Shown: piece by piece, positions 55,917-58,538 of the stretch | Numbering within the stretch: position 1 is the first letter of the stretch | How the letters are laid out: the number at the start of each line of letters is the position of its first letter | Source of the DNA: an uncultured Schlesneria sp. | GTDB taxonomy: Bacteria > Planctomycetota > Planctomycetia > Planctomycetales > Planctomycetaceae | DNA: 58,538 nucleotides | Assembly (NCBI GenBank): GCA_903840265.1 | Contig: CAIMFH010000199.1 | Location: 1 to 58,538 of the forward strand | Direction: 5' to 3' | Position numbers and translations under genes: made by a program | Notes under the pieces: model-generated | What the model saw: the letters and a program-made list of their open reading frames with translations, nothing else | Databases searched by the model: none | Told to the model about the DNA's origin: nothing

Positions 55917-56000
55917 TGGGAGGGCGAAGCTCCTGCTGAGCCGCGCGTGTCGATGGACGCACAATAACATGCGCGGCTCAGCAGGAGCTTCGCCCTCCCA
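55917..56000. repeat. 30-bp hairpin repeat ('GEAPAEP' family), copy 2
   Basis: Arms at 55917-55946 (starts tgggagggcgaagctcctgc) and 55971-56000 pair perfectly around a 24-base loop. Compared with copy 1, several stem bases differ in both arms at once (compensatory). It lies between the amidohydrolase and propeller genes, both on the minus strand. Confidence 0.9.
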
Positions 56001-56011
56001 GACAGCCACCG

Positions 56012-57289
56012 TCACACGGACGCTGGTTGCACCAACCGTCCCGCTTTCACAATCCCTCCCTGCATGACAGCGATGAATCGCGAGCGGTCCTCAAGCACCG
56101 AGATATCCGCCACCACATCGCCATCAACGACCACCACGTCCGCCAGCTTGCCCGATTCCAGAGTCCCCAGTTCGTGATCGAGACCCAGAATTTCCGCTCC
56201 CGTTTTCGTCGCGCACATCAACGTCTCCAGCGGCGTGAACCCGACATAATTCACGAAGAACGTCAGTTCACGAGCGTAATTCCCGTGTGGATTCCAACCA
56301 AATCCATAGTCCCCACCAAGACCAATTCGACCACCCGCTTTGAGGATCCGCCGAGCACTCTCGGCCCCACCCTCCAGCGTTTCTTTGTGACCGTCAATCA
56401 CTCGTTGCGACAGATTGAATTCGGGACCACGCTCGATACTCGCCAGCTCAAAGTAGAGCGCCGGCACAACAGGGACGTTCCGCTCCAGGATCAACTGCAA
56501 CGCTTCATCGTCGAGAAACGTCCCATGCTCGATGGCATCGTATCCAGCGCGCAACGCGTTCTTGATCCCCTCTGTCGCTCGGCAATGGCCGGTGACTTTC
56601 ATGCCGTGGTTATGAGCCGTCGCGACCACCGCATGCATCTCTTCAAACGTCATGCACAGCGTGTGATGATCGTTGATATCCGGCGAAGCCGCATCCCCCG
56701 TGGGATACGTCTTCACCCACTCGACGCCATCCTTCACGAGCTTGCGGACGGCCGCTCGCGCTTCGTCCGGACCGTTGATCAGCAGCACCAACCCGTCCAT
56801 GCCGATCTTGCGAAAGTCCGGATTCCAATCCATCAAGCCGCCGACTCCGCAAATTTCGCGACCACTGGTCGCCAGCCGAGGCCCCGGAACCAGATCGCTT
56901 TCAATCGCTTTCTTCAGCCAGACATCGACGTTAAACAGGCTGCCACCACTGCGAGCCGACGTGTAACCACACTCCAGTGCCAGCTTGGCATTGCACCCCG
57001 CCAGGAGCGTGACGTATTCCACCGGAAACTTGATATCCAGATCTTCCAGCGCCGACACATTGAAGTAGGTCGCATGGAAATGAGCCTCGACCAGTCCCGG
57101 CATGATCGTGCCGCCCCGGGCATCAATCCGAGTTGCCTCGCGATCGACCAGTGGCATCGCCGCCGCCGGACCGACATAGCGAATCCGCCCGTCTTCAATC
57201 ACCAGCGCCGCGTCGCGAATCGGCGGTGTTCCGGTCCCATCCACCACCTGACCATTCTCAATCACCGTCACGCCAGACGCTGTCTTCAT
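56012..57289 (-). CDS. Amidohydrolase family protein (imidazolonepropionase-like)
   Basis: This 425-residue cytoplasmic metal-dependent hydrolase has no signal peptide. Metal ligands fit a two-metal site: H70 and H72 (EAHFH), the lysine K193 to be carboxylated (WVKTYPTG), H235 (TGHCR), H255 (IEHGTF) and D327 (GGDYG). The small beta domain at both ends is complete (ENGQVVDGTG; 'GTLESGKLADVVVVDGD'). The likely substrate is a cyclic amide, dipeptide or similar (prolidase-like relatives); it cannot be fixed from sequence. It is followed by the hairpin repeat and the propeller gene. Confidence 0.9.
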   Translation of the reverse strand: MKTASGVTVIENGQVVDGTGTPPIRDAALVIEDGRIRYVGPAAAMPLVDREATRIDARGGTIMPGLVEAHFHATYFNVSALEDLDIKFPVEYVTLLAGCNAKLALECGYTSARSGGSLFNVDVWLKKAIESDLVPGPRLATSGREICGVGGLMDWNPDFRKIGMDGLVLLINGPDEARAAVRKLVKDGVEWVKTYPTGDAASPDINDHHTLCMTFEEMHAVVATAHNHGMKVTGHCRATEGIKNALRAGYDAIEHGTFLDDEALQLILERNVPVVPALYFELASIERGPEFNLSQRVIDGHKETLEGGAESARRILKAGGRIGLGGDYGFGWNPHGNYARELTFFVNYVGFTPLETLMCATKTGAEILGLDHELGTLESGKLADVVVVDGDVVADISVLEDRSRFIAVMQGGIVKAGRLVQPASV

Positions 57290-57426
57290 GTGCTGCCAAT
57301 CCGGAAGTGAATTCAGAACAAAGGAGTCTCATCACTATTGAAGGTTCAATGGTAGCCGGTCAAGGGAGTCGCCACGCGGTCGCTCCTTCGTCACCACATC
57401 CGTCATTCACGCACACTGCGTCTGTC

Positions 57427-57446
57427 ATTCCCGCGGAGGCGGGAAT
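57427..57446. repeat. ATTCCCGC-ggag-GCGGGAAT repeat
   Basis: This perfect 8-bp hairpin in the context 'gtcattcccgcggaggcggg' belongs to a type of short repeat found in many bacterial phyla. An ATCCGTG-rich block (57490-57520) follows. No gene is seen in the 345-bp gap before the glycine-zipper gene. Confidence 0.8.
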
Positions 57447-57634
57447 CCAGCGACTGTGAACTGGGTGAACCTTAACCACTCCACTCTTCATCCGTGTTCA
57501 ATCCGTGTTTCATCCGTGGATCACACTCTTCTCTTCGCTGCTTCCAACATTCCTGCGGAAATCCAGTTGTCGATTTCTGCCCAAGATCATTAAGCTCTCA
57601 CCGCGTTCCAACAACGAAACACAAGGAGATCGTC

Positions 57635-57961
57635 ATGGCGAAGAAGAAAGTGGCGCAGGAGTCCGAACCGTCTGGCCTGGGAATGATCGGCGGCGCTGCC
57701 GCAGGAGCCGCTGCTGGAGCAATGCTCGGTCCCATCGGAGCGGCCGTCGGAGCCGTTGTCGGCGGAGCGGCCGGGGCCAATGCCAGTGCCATCGCAAACA
57801 GCATCCCCAAGTCGGTCAAGAAGGCCGCCTCCAAGGGAATCAAGAAGGTCACGGGAGCAGTCAAGGCCGTGACCAAAAAGGCGCCTCCCAAGAAAGCGGC
57901 AAAAAAAGCACCCGCCAAGAAAACAATGAAGAAGGCCGTCAAGAAATCTGCCAAGAAGTAG
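57635..57961 (+). CDS. Glycine-zipper protein with histone-H1-like lysine tail
   Basis: This 108-residue protein starts MAKKK and has AAGGAG at ideal spacing. Residues about 13-48 form a Gly/Ala zipper (GMIGGAAAGAAAGAMLGPIG in part), suited to membrane insertion or oligomerisation. The tail from about 57 is almost only Lys, Ala and Pro (KKAPPKKAAKKAPAKK), like bacterial H1-type DNA-compaction proteins. The combination could tether DNA to a membrane or act as a desiccation/stress protein; this is inference. Confidence 0.82.
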   Translation: MAKKKVAQESEPSGLGMIGGAAAGAAAGAMLGPIGAAVGAVVGGAAGANASAIANSIPKSVKKAASKGIKKVTGAVKAVTKKAPPKKAAKKAPAKKTMKKAVKKSAKK

Positions 57962-58538
57962 GCACGATCCGTTCGCAGGCACTTTCGATAAGGATTGGCG
58001 GCGGCATTCATCTGCCGCCGCCAATGCTCTGTTTCAGCTTTCGGCCTGGCCCTCGTCTTCGTAGGACGGGTTTCCCAACCCGTCGCTCTCCGCAACGTCG
58101 TGACGGCAAGACTCCAGTCCGCGCTTGCGCCGGCGCTCCATCAGCAAGGCATCACAGACCTGACACGCGGCCAAACGTTGAGTTCTGGGAAACACCAGAT
58201 TTTGACGACAAGTGCGGTTGCAATTCCGCAGCCGGCGAGTGCTGAGTGTAAGCTCGCATCAACTCAGTCTGGGTGCCACGATCTTGGAGTCTGCGACAAG
58301 GTCGTGTTCTTTCTGCGTCTCTTCCTGCATCCACAGACGCAATCACAACCCCATCGACTTGAACTCGGTGGAACCGGGCTTGTGCACTACATGATCGCTA
58401 GGCTCCTGGTACTGCACAAGCCCCTATCCATCGAGGCAAGCTCGAAGGGGAGGACCAATCAATCTGGCCCCCTGCCTAACTCTTTCAACACCGATATCAA
58501 ACAGCTCACGATTTGTGATAACGGGTCAGCCAATCACA
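57962..58538. other. Right-edge region with two hairpins, no clear gene
   Basis: It holds GACGGGTT-tccc-AACCCGTC (58065-58084) and GGGCTTGTGCA (58376-58386) paired with TGCACAAGCCC (58413-58423). Several short frames exist on both strands, but none has a ribosome binding site or recognisable protein sequence. Confidence 0.5.

Noticed and set aside
55818-56015. N-terminal extension of the SMP-30-like protein (WEGEAPAEP...)
   Set aside because: It is translation of the hairpin repeat; a signal peptide begins at the downstream ATG 55817.
56027-57310. A 427-codon plus-strand frame
   Set aside because: It is antisense to the amidohydrolase gene, which has all its metal ligands.
58376-58423. Possible integron attC site
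   Set aside because: The 11-bp hairpin lacks the expected core sites (RYYYAAC/GTTRRRY) and no integrase or cassette array is present.

Overview
The window reads as chromosomal DNA of a planctomycete, most like the order Planctomycetales. The evidence is two type IV pilin-like DUF1559 proteins (GFTLIELLVVIAIIA N-termini), a DUF1549/DUF1553 protein with a CAQCH site, a C1-transfer gene (formylmethanofuran dehydrogenase subunit C), long 'GEAPAEP'-type intergenic hairpins and many secreted beta-propeller, VWA and TPR proteins. No rRNA, tRNA, CRISPR array or phage was recognised. The only mobile-element trace is the last 32 codons of an ISL3-like transposase at the left edge.

Region 0.4-4.4 kb holds a secretin-like exported protein, a zinc-ribbon mini-protein, a PepSY-like lipoprotein, a DUF1559 protein and an unknown secreted protein. 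Region 4.4-10.5 kb is the most interesting part. It is a minus-strand cluster of cysK, two adjacent and very similar family 2B encapsulin shell genes (HK97-type shell with a cyclic-nucleotide-binding-like domain), and a SufS-type cysteine desulfurase with a roughly 175-residue disordered N-terminal extension typical of encapsulin cargo. A TTGACA promoter with an overlapping TTACAATGTAA palindrome precedes cysK. A serine O-acetyltransferase gene (cysE) lies 5 kb away on the same strand. Together these genes make serine into O-acetylserine, then cysteine, and then release sulfur from cysteine by a probably encapsulated enzyme. A roughly 70-bp repeat recurs between genes of this cluster and upstream of cysE.

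Region 10.6-17.3 kb carries a membrane protein and an alpha/beta hydrolase (overlapping), fhcC divergent from mobA (a molybdenum/tungsten enzyme subunit beside a cofactor gene), trpD, a paired inverted repeat, cysE and a CPBP-family membrane protease. Region 17.6-33.4 kb carries a secreted GH2 glycosidase, an SLC13/TrkA-C transporter, a 2216-residue exported TPR protein and a full-length Lhr helicase. Region 33.6-44.8 kb has a DUF4198-kelch protein, a PQQ-like propeller, a lipoprotein plus DUF1559 pair, glgX, an SDR with an altered active site, a methyltransferase-like protein and a DUF1549/1553 protein.

Region 45-50 kb groups stress functions: manganese catalase, a DUF883-like protein, a small lipoprotein and Ku. 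Region 50-58 kb has a VIT-VWA protein, a DUF4139 protein, an SMP-30-like propeller, an amidohydrolase and a glycine-zipper protein with a histone-H1-like lysine tail. Gaps between genes are rich in hairpin repeats of several families. All identifications come from reading motifs by eye; no searches were run.
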